A stretch of DNA of 64,000 nucleotides, taken from NCBI GenBank assembly GCA_030295235.1, contig AP026128.1, positions 1,178,001 through 1,242,000 of the forward strand. The letters are read 5' to 3'. The translations under genes and the position numbers were made by a program. The notes beneath the pieces are model-generated. The model had not been told where the DNA came from. It searched no databases and saw nothing but the letters and a program-made list of their open reading frames with translations. This document shows, in pieces, positions 43,673 through 54,931 of this stretch. This DNA comes from Fistulifera solaris. Taxonomy: Eukaryota > Bacillariophyta > Bacillariophyceae > Naviculales > Stauroneidaceae. Every line of letters begins with the position of its first letter. The first letter of the stretch is position 1.

Positions 43673-45070
43673 TCAGGCGCTCTTCTTTCCTTTCTGGAGC
43701 GCACCCTGCTCGTGACGCATTTTCCGCAGCGCAGTTGAACTCATTCCTTGAGCTTCTGTTCTCCTTGTACATAACAACTTCATGGGAGGTAAACCTAATT
43801 TTTCCTGTCGGTACTTATTCATTTGATAGCCTGTCTGGAGCGTTTCGTGCGACAGGACTAAAGCGTCGAACTTGTTAACTTTCGGATCATCCGAACACGG
43901 AGGACCAAATGGATCCGACAACGTGACGATCTGCACTCGATTCATCATTCCTGGGGCTAACCTGTGCAGGAAGCGACGCACACCTTCGCGGCGTTCTTCC
44001 AAAGATGGCATATACTCGGCAAATCGCTTTTTTGTGAGCATTTCGTCAGCTGTCACTCCGATAAGTAAGCGTCCAGTCAGCGGGTTGACAGATGAGACCG
44101 CAAGCGTCAAAAGTTTACGGTGGCCAAAGTGCAAGCCGTCGAACGTTCCTCCTACACAAACGGAATCATAAAGCAGTTGTTGGTTCAATGGAATCCGCGC
44201 ACCACTCAATAGAACTCCACTGCTTGTTTGTTTTCCATCCATATCACATTCTTCCTCCTCATCGCAAATAGTACCGCTTTGTATTCCCTGTTTCTCTCGG
44301 GAAGCTCTCCAAAGGGGAGACGATTGGATATCGTCTGGATCGTCGTCCACAAAAATGACTGCATCTTCCTCGAGCATTTTGGGGAAATCATCCACCGAAA
44401 TGATCTTTATGGGCGGTAGCTGACGCTGCTTACGCTCGCTATTGATCGCTCGCGCGTGGGCCTCGAGTCCCCCGACCCCTTCCTGCGTCTGAAACATTTT
44501 CCCACGTCCCGTGGCGCCTTCGGAAACCCAACCAGTGAGAGTATCATGAGAACATATAGCATCTAAGTCCGGCTGAATCTCCAACCATGATTCTGGTGCA
44601 GTATTGGGCAAATTTTGCGGATAAACAACGACATCCGGCAGTTTCGCCCGAGGGCTTTCGTCGTACATTACGCAGTCCCAGGTTTGCGAGTAAATCTCCC
44701 CCACATATCGACGAAGACGAGCGAGTGATGGCGGTCGCTCACTCTCGCAACGTAGAACGATCGACAGTTTGTCTGTCTTCGGTAAGACTGCGTTAATAAT
44801 TTTCTCATTGGCGATACGGTCAAGGCTGGTGTAGGGCATCGCGAGAATGGCAATCGCGTGCTGGAAGGGTTTCTTTGACAATCCGTTGGCATCACTGCCT
44901 GCAGATTTCTCTGAATTTTCATAAAGTGTAGCGCCAAGAACCAGTAAAGAAGGATTTGTTTGTCGCCTCTCGTGATTCTGATTCGTTGTCTTGGCTGGAC
45001 GCAGTTGTACCCACGCCGTTACGGCCGAGGCCGGCAAAAGAACAGCTGTTAAGCCAAGGAAACGTTTCAT
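43673..45070 (-). CDS. Phosphopantetheine adenylyltransferase-like nucleotidyltransferase with signal peptide
   Basis: 465 residues from ATG 45070 (the frame upstream only has TTG). The C-terminal ~170 residues are a eukaryotic PPAT (CoA synthase type) domain: VCVGGTFDGLHFGHRKLL holds the HxGH-type nucleotide-binding motif, RLLIGVTADEML follows, and GMSSTALRKM is the S-S-T-x-x-R motif. PPAT makes dephospho-CoA from phosphopantetheine and ATP. The N-terminal half (~270 residues) has no motif I recognise. The start MKRFLGLTAVLLPASAVTAW looks like a signal peptide ending in an ASAVTAW motif, implying ER or plastid routing. That is unusual for a CoA enzyme. No dephospho-CoA kinase domain is seen. 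Confidence 0.82.
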   Translation of the reverse strand: MKRFLGLTAVLLPASAVTAWVQLRPAKTTNQNHERRQTNPSLLVLGATLYENSEKSAGSDANGLSKKPFQHAIAILAMPYTSLDRIANEKIINAVLPKTDKLSIVLRCESERPPSLARLRRYVGEIYSQTWDCVMYDESPRAKLPDVVVYPQNLPNTAPESWLEIQPDLDAICSHDTLTGWVSEGATGRGKMFQTQEGVGGLEAHARAINSERKQRQLPPIKIISVDDFPKMLEEDAVIFVDDDPDDIQSSPLWRASREKQGIQSGTICDEEEECDMDGKQTSSGVLLSGARIPLNQQLLYDSVCVGGTFDGLHFGHRKLLTLAVSSVNPLTGRLLIGVTADEMLTKKRFAEYMPSLEERREGVRRFLHRLAPGMMNRVQIVTLSDPFGPPCSDDPKVNKFDALVLSHETLQTGYQMNKYRQEKLGLPPMKLLCTRRTEAQGMSSTALRKMRHEQGALQKGKKSA

Positions 45071-45463
45071 CGTCAAAGTCAAAATTCTACGTGAATCTTC
45101 CTGTTATTTAGCTTACAATATTGCTAGTAAGTTTGGGCTTATTGTAAGTGTGTTGCTCTAGCAATATGTTGCAGGATATCGTTTGATGCGCTGACCATGG
45201 TTGTCATCACGTTGAAGCGTCGAGTTTATCGCGTCACCTCTTTTTGGTGGGAGAAAGTACCTCTACACTAACAATGACACTGTGTAGTACCGCTACGATT
45301 CTTCAGATATGTTGCTAGAGGTCGACGGACGAAAAAATTTCTACTTCGGTACCAATACTGGTACTAGTAAAATAATGGCTACGATCTTGATGAAAACAAA
45401 TGCTTTTGGCTAATTTTCAACTTCGTACGATGCAACAATTTCATCAGTCTTCGCTAAGTCTTT

Positions 45464-47393
45464 TCAAATGCCAAGCTCTTTCAGCTGTTTCAGGATCTCG
45501 TCTTCACTCTGGATCTTCTTCTTCTGGGCATCGTTGAGAGACGAAGGGTCCTTTGCTTTCAAATCATCAATCTGCTTCAGTAGCTTCTTAAGTTTCCGTG
45601 ATAGTTTTTCTGGGTCGAGCTGTTCCTGTGACTCATCAGCTTGAACGGCACTTTGAATAGCAGCCACCGCCTGCTCCTCCGATTGCTTCTTGATCTTTGC
45701 TTTCTCGCGACGCTGCGCGGATTTTGCTCTTCGTAGGGGGCGCTAAGCCGACTACAGTAGGTGCCACCTTCTTGATAGTATCCGTTCTAGTTACCTTCGC
45801 GGCGCCCTGCATCGTTCCTTCTATCTCTTTGCGCAAACGTTCTGCTAAACTTGTTCCGCCGCCGATGCGGTTCCTCGCCGATGGTGGGACATATTTTCTC
45901 GCTGAAGATGCAGATACAGGAGCTGATGAGTGCTGATTGATAACTACCTTGTCTGGAGGAGGTGTGAGTGGACGATCCGGATACTTGGTCAAAGGCGCGG
46001 GTACAAACGTAGCTTCGAGAAGCTTGTCGGGCTCATACTGATTCTTCAACCACGGTAAATTATCCACCAGTTGCTCTCCCGCATAAGTGTAGATACGGAC
46101 ACGATTTTCTACGTTCATTCGCGGCGTACATGTGCTTGCGGCAAACAGGCGGCTATCAGGAGACCACCCGTATCCTGTTGTCGTCTCTGCTTTTAAATTC
46201 CCATTGGCGTTCAACTGGGCAGTGTTGGTGGCACCTGCGCTGATCAGCTTTCCTTTGTTCCGATCCCACAGTCCCATACCTCCAGCAAGATTTCCAAAAC
46301 CCGCCAAGCACAAGAAGCGACCGTGTGGAGACCAGCTCACAGTGTTTCTGTGGGCGTGTCCGAATTTAAATATAGGCTCGCCCGTCAAACCATTGTGAAG
46401 CGTGGCCATGGATGGCATGCGACCTGCGACGACAGCGAAGCAATGAGGTGGCTTTGACGGATTCGGCATCCATCCCACATCCAATACAGGTCCTTCCTGA
46501 TCCAAGGGGACCGTTACAACTTCTTTGTTCGCGAAATTTAATAAAAATAACTGTGACGAACCGTAGTAAGACTGGCCTGACACATCGACAGCGGTCTGTA
46601 GAACAATCAAAGCAGCATCATTGGTGGGGTTCCACAAAGTTTTCATTTCTTCCGCTTGAAATAAGGACTTCAATAACAGCGATGGATATTGACCCCCACC
46701 ACTGTTCGTTTTCCCTGGCGTGTACGCATGCAAACTTGCTCTCCCTGGTTTATTCTTTGTAGCTGGTACAAACGACGTGAAGTAATAGAGTGCCATGTTT
46801 TGCAGGGGCTTTGTCTGAGGAACACTAAGAATGGTAATGCCTTCGACTTTGAGTACATCTTGATACCTCGCTTCCCCTCCATTTGCTTCTTGAATATTGG
46901 CGGCCGAATACACGAGCACTTGATTGGCCGTTGTCATCGCCATAGCACACCGTTCATCTGCCGTCCATTGCACATTCGGCCAAGCGTCCCGACGCAAGTT
47001 TTTCAAGGCCCATCCTGCTAAAAGCTTTCCATCGGCTGCATTCCAGCATTGTAGATTGAGAGGACACGTTTCTGCGTTAAATCGTTGCCAAGTCAACAAA
47101 TAGGTACCAGAAGGCGACAAATGAAGCATCTGTACACCGACAGTATTAGGCAAGCAGTAAGCCTCCTTCTGGTCGGCCAACGTGTACTTTGTGATTCCTT
47201 TTCCTGTAATGTGAATGTACGCCGCGGAACCGTCTGGAGCACATTGATGCAATGACGTCAAGCCTTTGACGAGAAAAGGATCCTCTAGCTGCAGCGGCGT
47301 GGCATCCCCAGGACGTTCCGGTACAGTGTATAGTTCCACACCTGCTTTCGATCGTATCAGAATCCGACAAGGGGGGTTGCTGGAAGTCGACAT
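45464..47393 (-). CDS. EIF2A: Eukaryotic translation initiation factor 2A (eIF2A)
   Basis: WD-like beta-propeller followed by a charged tail, the eIF2A layout. Start at ATG 47393 (MSTSSNPPCRILIRSKAG). Recognisable blocks are MLHLSPSGTYLLTWQRF, ALYYFTSFVP, HCFAVVAGRMPSMATLHNG, RNTVSWSPHGRFLCLAGFGN and GYGWSPDSRLFAASTC. The tail reads KYVPPSARNR and then a coiled, Lys/Glu-rich end (KLSRKLKKLLKQIDDLKAK). A frame shift at the plus-strand T run 45722-45725 separates the tail; removing one base gives KSAQRREKAKIKKQSEEQ in frame. Expected length ~640. eIF2A delivers initiator tRNA under special conditions. Confidence 0.93.
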
Positions 47394-48318
47394 TCCTTTC
47401 ACAAAAAAGACACTAATACGGTCACTTTGATTACTGGCGTCAAAGAATTCCAGGAATTGCCGTAACCCACAATTTTGTTGCCTCTTCTCCGGCGATTGAG
47501 AAGGGCGCTCAAAGGAATTGCTTTTAAAGAAAGACGAGAGGAGATGCAAAGAGCAATCACAAGACACGATGCTTTTGAACTCGTTTCTCGTCAATGGTGA
47601 TGATACATTGGGGTGCGCGGACGGAGGTGAAAAGGACGGAGGGAAAAACGTGTTACTGTCCACTATAAAAGTATATATGTACGTGATTCATTCAGATCTT
47701 CTTGACGCGTGTAACAATTCATTCTACGTTATGAAGTGCTCAAAATCAGTCCCGCTTCTCGAATTTGGACGGCCACAAAGTTAGATAGGCCGGGTGAACA
47801 ACAGACCAACGAAAACCCGATCCCGAGGCTAGAATGAAATTTCCAGTTGAACGATGAGGGGGTGAGAATGAGAGGAAATGAACGATTACTGGTATTCTAA
47901 TAAAATTGGAAGTGATAGTGTCTTGCGAAGTCATGGAGTATAGAAGTCATGGGGTATACAGTTCAGTATTTTCGATGCGCGTCGTGCGGATTGATTGGTG
48001 ATTGGTGATTGTCGTCTTTGTTGGTGCCACGATCCGGCATCGACGAAGTAATCCACAGGTTTTCGAAGGGTGAAGCATGTGAACTGTCGCCCGCCAATAC
48101 AAAGATAAGAATGTTTATAGGTAAGAGCTCAAATAAATTCAGAGGCTAAGTAGACTTATGATGTATTTTTCGATTTCAAAGTTCGTATTATGAGATTTGC
48201 GTCAGCTTCGCGAGTGACAATGGTTTCATAAATTAACTCGTTTTCCGTATATTGGGTAAATTTCGATGACGACTCGTACAAACAAATTCTCAAAGGTTTA
48301 GCATGCCAGAGGACGATT
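47394..48318. other. Intergenic region
   Basis: About 0.9 kb upstream of eIF2A. I see no gene. A small direct repeat (GATTGGTGATTGGTGATTG) lies near 47992. Confidence 0.4.
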
Positions 48319-49155
48319 TCATCGAGTCTCGTCAATCACAAAATCAATATTAACGGTTCTGTTCGCATCCAAGATTCCGCCATCGTTGCTTAGTGAACTG
48401 ATAGATTGTGATAGTTGCATATTATGCAACGAAGCAGACCGATCGACATATTCTAAAAGTAAACGCCGTTTCGCTCGGCGTAGACGTCTTGCCAAATCAA
48501 TCTTGTTATGGTGAAGCACTTGTCGATCGGAAAGGCTGCAATTGTGTCGGCTTTGTAGTATTGTCTTCACATCTTCGTTCTGAAGGGCAGTGTGAGAGAG
48601 TGGACGAGCTAATTTACTGGTAACTGTGGGTTGTTTCACGTTGACAAGCAGAATTGAATGAAATGAAACTGCAAGGTGAAAAAAAAGTGAAACGTGAAAA
48701 ATTGTGAGCGCAATCTTGCATCGTGTGAAGAAAGACTTCTCAAATTCGACTTGTACTCAACAAACAAGTGTTTCACTCGGTCACTATAACAAAGTGTACT
48801 CCGTGAACCCCCATTTTGCACGCCGAGAAGTCGATCGAATTCCGAAGAACGAAGAACGTCGCTTTTTCAAACAATGTCGTGAATGAAATCAATCCTGTGT
48901 GATGGATAGAGAGCTATGTACGGACTTTGGTCTGATCTCTCGCATGGACAGAAGAAAGAAGTGCTTAGGCTATCGCCTAGCTAGAAGCTTCACCAGGTTC
49001 AAAGACAGAACGTAATTTTTTGATGGAAAGAGATACCAGAGAACTGTATGTACCTCTTGAATGCTAAATTTGGAAGAGATCGATCGGTTGCCGTCGGGCT
49101 TGTCATCGGTTGAAAGCATTGAAGTATCCTTTATCAGGCAAGATTTTCGTATCAT
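48319..49155 (-). CDS. Hypothetical multi-exon protein (weak)
   Basis: Three stretches on the minus strand look protein-like. One opens at ATG 49155 (MIRKSCLIKDTSMLSTDDKP) and ends at a GTACAT donor near 49054. A second (48690-48821) contains YSDRVKHLFVEYKSNLRSLS. The last (48319-48639) contains KIDLARRLRRAKRRLLLEYV and ends DFVIDETR. A strong-looking acceptor (TTTTTTTTCACCTTGCAG) precedes the last part. I could not build a phase-consistent model. The Arg-rich helix could be nucleic-acid-binding, but no family is recognised. Confidence 0.25.
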
Positions 49156-49245
49156 CAAATAGAGAATCAGAATTTACTACGTGAATCTCCAAGAAGAAAA
49201 AGTTAGACGAGATTTTAGCACGAAAGACATCTACCCTGCGAGTGT

Positions 49246-50330
49246 TCATTCTTCAGTAGAGTACGACTCCTTCAGTTGAATCCGAAAGGATAAAATTTGG
49301 CGTAATACATCGTTTCTTTCTTCCGGGTTTTCATTGAGAAGTTTTAGCATAGTTTGGTCGTCCTCTAAGGAGGTGGTCCAGTCAGATGCTAGCGCTAAGC
49401 AATCGTCTCCGCCTTTTTTGAGCATAAACCGATCCAGTTGATTTCCCGGAGCAACGAACCCGTAATTTAACAGTAGCTCAACAGAGGAGGCGACTCCGGA
49501 GCCGTATCCAATTGTAATTTCGGTCCCTTTGGGAATGGGTCTCGTACTCGTCAAACAGAAAAAAGCTTCGTCTTTCTCGGGGTCCAGAAGCGTCAGCTTT
49601 GCATTTGGATTTGAGCTATGGTTTGCTATATCAATGAAGGGGACCATAACTGGAAGAACTCTGGTTGCTGTTTTTGTAATCACCTGCCCTCGATCATCGT
49701 ACACTGTTTCTTGATTGTCGTCTGCGATCGGAATCAGAAAAGCACGAGACGTCACGAGCCATGTGGCGAGCTTCAAGTCGTCCAACGGAATGTTTTCTTT
49801 TCGAGCCAACTCTTCAATCTGATCACGGCGCTTTTTCGCTTGTTGTACTAGGCGGGGGAACTCTAGCAGATCAATTTCACTATCCGACCAGAGGTTAGGT
49901 GTTGTGCTTGTTTCAATTATGCGCGATGGAAGACTTTGCAGGTAGTCCTTCCACCAATCGTCGGGTTTCGTGTAGTATTGTCGATAAAAACTGTGACCGT
50001 ATTCTGCAACATTTCCTTCATCCGACGACGCGACCTTTTGTGGGTCCAGTAGGGCGAGAGCAATATCCGATGGAATTTTGCAGATTAAGGCATCACTCTT
50101 TCCGAAAGTTTTCGCTGCAAATAAACCACGCTGACCGTTCGAATCGATACCAATATCAACATTCTGGATGTTGGCTTTCTTAGATTTCAAAAGTTTGTCA
50201 GTGCCTCTTCAGTCACTGTGTACGATGCAGTCTTCTTTTGTGTGCCGAAGCCTTTCGCTTGCGAAGAGAAAGCAAAACAGCTTTCAGCTAATAAGAATGT
50301 CACTGAGATTAACAGATGAGTGACTCTCAT
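49246..50330 (-). CDS. SET-domain protein methyltransferase (Rubisco LSMT-like), probably plastid-targeted
   Basis: The main frame contains the SET signature VPFIDIANHSSNPNAKL (N-H motif) and GTEITIGYGSGVASSVELLL with the closing Tyr, plus NGQRGLFAAKTFGK at the start of the domain. It belongs to the LSMT/SETD3-6 class. Upstream, ATG 50330 gives MRVTHLLISVTFLLAESC then FAFSSQAKG, a signal peptide with an ASAF-like junction. The two frames meet at the plus-strand A run 50189-50192; one extra T on the coding strand joins TEEALTNF to LKSKKANIQN. Diatom homologues may methylate plastid proteins such as Rubisco or aldolase; the substrate here is inference. Without the correction the protein would lack its targeting peptide. 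Confidence 0.82.
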
Positions 50331-50589
50331 CCTTGGCTTACTATTATTATGTTTGTTTTTTAAGAGTATAAGGAGTGATAATCACCTTCTCAATCAGTGG
50401 TACAGCTGGGATTCGTTCGTCATTACACCATGTACACCTCGTAGAAAATGTACCAGAGGCTCCACAAAAAATTTTACTGTATAATTTTAGGTAAAAATTT
50501 CCCATTTTCATGCTTATTTTTATCTATCATAAAAACTTCGGATGAATAAGATAATTATATAGATAGATTCAGAATTTTGAGAGCTACAA

Positions 50590-51780
50590 TTTTTCGATCC
50601 GCGAACTGGGCCTTATTTGACGAAGATTCTGCGATGGGTCCACATATTCTGGACCCGGTGCATTGGCTAGCACAGAAGTTTCGAAATATTTCCAGTTATT
50701 TCGGCTTAGGTCTATGGGAGGGCATAGACTAGAGATTCTGTGCACGTTTTAAATAATTCGCGATCGGGGTTTTCCGTCAGACAATGATTTTGTGGACATT
50801 CCAGAAATTCTGGAATTGGTGCTTTGGGTCGTGCAGACATTCTGCGAGACTTCCTGATGTTTTGGATGAGGTGTTTTGCGTCTCACAAAGCGTTTGTGCA
50901 CGTTCCAGAAATTCTGGAATCGGTGTTTGGGTTTTAGATATCCTTTTCCCAATTCCAGAAATTCTGGAATCTGTATTTCGATCACACAGAAATTCTGCGA
51001 TTGGTCCAGATATTCTGGACCCGGTGCATTGGCTCGTACAGAAGTTCTGAAAGATTTCCAGATACTTTTTAAAGTAGGTGTTTGGGATGGCATAGAGATT
51101 CTGTGCACGTTTCAAATATTTCGCCATCAAGGCTTTCCGTCAGACAATGATTTTGTGCATTTTCCAGAAATTCTGGAATCGGTGTTTTGGGTCGTGCAGA
51201 AGTTCTGTGAGTCTACCAGATATTCTGGATTAGATGATTTGCATTGCATAGAGCACTGGTGCAAGTTCCAGAAATTCTGGAATCGGTGTTTGGATTTTAG
51301 ATATCCTTTTTCCTAATTCCAGAAATTCTGGAATCGGTATTTCGGTCGCACAGAAATTCTGCGATGGGTCCACATATTCTGGACCCGGTGTATTGGGTCC
51401 TACAGAAGTTCTGAAAGATTTCCAGATACCTTTTAAAGTAGGTGTTTGGGATGGCATAGAGATTCTGTGCACATTTCAAATATTTCGCCATCAAGGCTTT
51501 CCGTCAGACAATGATTTTGTGCATATTCCAGAAATTGTGGAATTGGTGCTTTGGGTCGTGCAGACATTCTGTGAGACTTCCGTTTATATTTTGGATGAGG
51601 TGCTTTGCGTCTCACAAAGCGTTTGTGCACGTTCCAGAAATTCTGGAATCGGTGTTTGGATTTTAGATATCCTTTTTCCTAATTCCAGAAATTCTGGAAT
51701 CGGTATTTCGGTCACACAGAAATTCTGCGATGGGTCCACATATTCTGGACCCGGTGCATTGGCTAGCACAGAAGTTTTGA
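50590..51780. repeat. 364-bp higher-order satellite built of CCAGAAATTCTGG palindromes
   Basis: TTCCAGAAATTCTGGAA-type palindromes occur at 50801, 50904, 50955, 51164, 51268, 51319, 51528 (one mismatch), 51634 and 51685. Equivalent copies are 363-366 bp apart, so about 3.3 copies of a 364-bp unit are present. Each unit also has GGGTCCACATATTCTGGACC (50637, 51366, 51734; diverged at 51003) and ACAGAAATTCTGCGATGGG. The block lies in the divergent promoter region between the SET gene (start 50330) and the helicase (start 51878). Confidence 0.92.
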
Positions 51781-51877
51781 TGAAAAAAACGACCGACATA
51801 TTTTGTATTCGCATGATGAATGATGTTATGATTACATACTGCAATAGGTGATTATTATTTTCAATTGACAAGATATT

Positions 51878-53636
51878 ATGGGATGGTTTGATGACGATGA
51901 CGACGATGAAACGGAAGAAGTAAAACGAAACCCGCCGACGCGGCGATTGATAGTGAAGAAGACCCACTGGACGCGTACATGCTATCATTGCAACCAGAAC
52001 AGAAAAATGATTCTTTCATAAATGATCGACTTGACCTTGTAAACGAAGAAGAGGCGACCGACCACTGGGAAGGATTATCAAAGAATGATATAGAATCGTC
52101 AAAGACAACAACTTTATATCAGCAATCGGACGAAGGCCGCGCTGCAAGAGATTCGTTGAATACGAAATTTACAAAGGCACGTGGTGATGTGTTCGCATTA
52201 GAGCCGAGCAAAAAGCCTCCCCGAGACCCAAAACAAAGCGTATCAATGTTGACAAATTGGACGAAAAACTCCTCTACGGGAAAGAGTTGGCGAGATGAAT
52301 ATCACGTCAAAATTAGACAGATTCACACTCGCCAAGAAAATCCATGTCTCTATGATCCGGTCCGACTATTTGAAGAATTACGAGAAAAACTTCCAGAAAA
52401 TCTGCTGGCTTCCATTTTGCAACAATTTACGCAACCCACCCCGGTTCAATCGCAGTCTCTGCCGTATTTGCTGAGTGGAGACGATTTATTGGTGACGGCC
52501 AGCACCGGTGTCGGAAAAACGGTTGCTTTTCTGATTCCTGCTTTGGTATGTCTTGCGCATCAGCGGCCACTGGCCAGCGACGAAACAGGACCGCTTGTAC
52601 TTATCATTGCGCCTACACGCGAGCTGGCCACCCAGATTCATCGTGTCGCCAAGTCATTGTCTCCCAACATAAAAAGTCGTGCAATCATTGGAGGCATCGG
52701 AAAGTATTTGTTGCGACAAGAGCTCAAGAAGACGGGAGGAGTCGAATTAGTAGTCGCAACGCCTGGTCGATTGCTGGATGTTGTGTCGGATAAGAAGGGT
52801 TTGAGTTTGGATCGTGTTGTCTTTACAATTTTGGACGAGGCAGATAAGCTGTTACAAATGGGATTTGAAGCGCAAGTGAGACAGATTCTTTCCAACGTAC
52901 GAGGTCAGATATGCATGTTTTCTGCTACTTTTCACGACGGATGGAACAAGTAGCACAGGAATGGTTGCTGCCTTCTGCTGTGCGTATTGAAGTCGGCAGA
53001 ACGGGACAGTCGACGCAGCACGTGGTCCAGCATTGCATGATTTTACCGGATCATGCGGCGAAAGAGGCGTTTGTGCTGGAATTGCTGCCGACGCTTGTAC
53101 AGGTTGGGCGGACGCTTATTTTCGTCGCCACAAAGGATGGGTGCGAGGCCCTTGCTCGGCTATTGTCCAAAGGGAATGTTTCAGTCGACACTTTGCATGG
53201 TGACAAGCATCAAGTGGACAGAAATTCAGCTCTTCGGGCTTTTACGAAAGACGAAATCAGAGTTCTGGTGGCTACGGACGTTGCATCACGCGGGTTGGAC
53301 ATTCCGCATGTTGCGACTGTTGTTCAATTCGATCCTGCGAAGAATTTGGATGCGCATGTTCATCGAGTGGGGCGTGCCGGGAGATTGTCGGAAGAGGAGC
53401 AGGCGACGGGAACTTGCTACACTTTATTAACTCCCAAAGATTCGAATATTGCTGGAGTTATTTGTGCGTCGTGGGAACGTGAAGGTCGGCCCGTTCCGGC
53501 TGATTTGAAGGCGCTGTCGCAAAATGGCCGACGGATCAAACCTCCTACACAACAGACGAAGGCATCAAGCCAAGCTGGTCTAGGATGGAACAAAGAAGAC
53601 GTTGCGCCACCGCTGAAAAGAAGCAGATGGTCGTAG
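51878..53636 (+). CDS. DEAD-box RNA helicase
   Basis: Start ATG 51878 (MGWFDDDDDDETEEVKR). An EDPLDAYML block, as in DDX42/DDX46-type proteins, follows after a shift at the A run 51928-51930. Motifs: Q region FTQPTPVQSQSLPYLLSG; I, ASTGVGKT (usually AQTGSGKT); Ia, APTRELA; GG, IIGGIGK; Ib, TPGRLLD; II, DEAD; III, SAT. A second shift at 52929-52932 (TTTT) separates domain 2. There IV is LIFVATKDGCEAL, followed by VLVATDVASRGLDI (V) and HRVGRAGR (VI). Adding one T gives MFSATFSRRMEQVAQEWL across the break. Probably nuclear RNA processing; the exact orthologue is uncertain. Confidence 0.93.
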
Positions 53637-53795
53637 CATCGAAAAAACTTTAATGGCTTCCTTTGTGTTAAATCAATTTCATAAATGAAATGTATATTAT
53701 TCCGTATTTCTTAACAATTGATTCGCAGTACTGCGTTTTGCCTAGTTGAACAGCGTGAGGAGTCGCGACTATTATCATACAATGACACCCTTCCC

Positions 53796-54931
53796 CTAAA
53801 CCTCTTCTTGGTTTCGAGGTGCCATGTCTGGCAAGAAACTGTTAGCTAGCAGATCCCCGGAAGATTGAGGTAATAAGCTACTCGCGTTGGTTGAGGCCTG
53901 TGTTGTTGATGCGTGTGGTAGAGCGAAAGTTCGACCGGATGCAATCCCTTGAAGCAAATGTGCTGCACCATGCACACTTTGCATACCCGGAGATATTTCG
54001 TTTCGCGCCCCCAGCACAAATCCGTGACTTGGTCTGTTCGGCAGCTCCCCTATTACGGGTGCGTTAAATTGCAGCGGTTCGGTGGAAGTTTTCATAGGCG
54101 GAATGACTGTTAGTGCACCCGATGCATATGAATTTGTGCCCAAAGTCGGTGCAGAATCGATGGGAGGCATCTCGTAAAAATTGGGCTCGGAGCTAGCATC
54201 GGCCGGTTGCTTGTGACCTGTGCCTTTCACTTTCTGGCGGGTCATCCGTTGACAAAGTCCTATCCTTCCTCGCAAAAACATTTCGTGATAGTAGGCTCCG
54301 GCGTCGGGTCCTTGTGTAATGCGTCGAAAGCCATACAAGTTGAGCTGCCTTTGAAAACTAGTGAGCTTTGATTGTTTGAAAAACTTTGGCATGATCTCTG
54401 TGGTGAACTCCTTTGGCTTTTGCACTAAGAATGCTCTTCCGTGCTCCAGCCAAAAGACAATACGCCGACTATCTTCCTCGACTGCTTCCAACATTTCATG
54501 CAGCTTTTCTGGAAATGGTTGCGTGACACCCCCGTCTTCTTCCGAACATATCCGATCGAATCCGGTATGTTACTATAGTCGTGGTAGATGTGTGGGACGC
54601 CTCGCTTGGATCCGGAGGAAAAACTTCTTTGATCTGACTTATCGCAGCTACTATCCAAGTGCAAATCGGTGTGCCCCTCCTGTTGACGAGCGTGGACGCT
54701 CCATCCACTCGGTGGCGTAACCAACGGCGACGGAGGAAGTCGTGACCGCCTTTCATCAGAGCTACTACCGATAGATGTAGTAAGTTTGGGGGAATAAGAA
54801 TGGGTGCGATTGGAAGTATTTAAACCGATGTGACCGTTGGACTGTCCGGCATATTCCAAAATAGAAGACATTTCGACGTCCTGCTGCGATGGAAAGGCTT
54901 GCGCGGAAGACGAAGCAGAGGAAGCCGACAT
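53796..54931 (-). CDS. Heat shock factor (HSF)-type transcription factor
   Basis: The HSF DNA-binding domain lies in the middle: VTQPFPEKLHEML, IVFWLEHGRAFLVQKPKEFT, FKQSKLTSFQRQLNLYGF (recognition helix) and AYYHEMFLRGR. The first strand is in a different frame; the plus-strand C run 54529-54533 needs one more base to join KKTGG to VTQPF. Start at ATG 54931 (MSASSASSSAQAF); the N-terminal ~135 residues are Ser-rich and disordered. The C-terminal region is also low complexity, with no clear heptad oligomerisation domain. HSF genes are greatly expanded in diatoms, so orthology to a stress HSF is not implied. Confidence 0.93.

Noticed and set aside
50590-51780. Regular palindromic repeats considered as a CRISPR array
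   Set aside because: The genes around are spliced eukaryotic genes, the period is 364 bp with several palindromes per unit, spacers are repeated rather than unique, and no cas-like gene is present.
50749-51851. Repeat-peptide frames within the satellite as genes
   Set aside because: Long frames exist on both strands and in different frames simply because the repeat lacks stops; no start context, no splicing signals, no non-repeat sequence.
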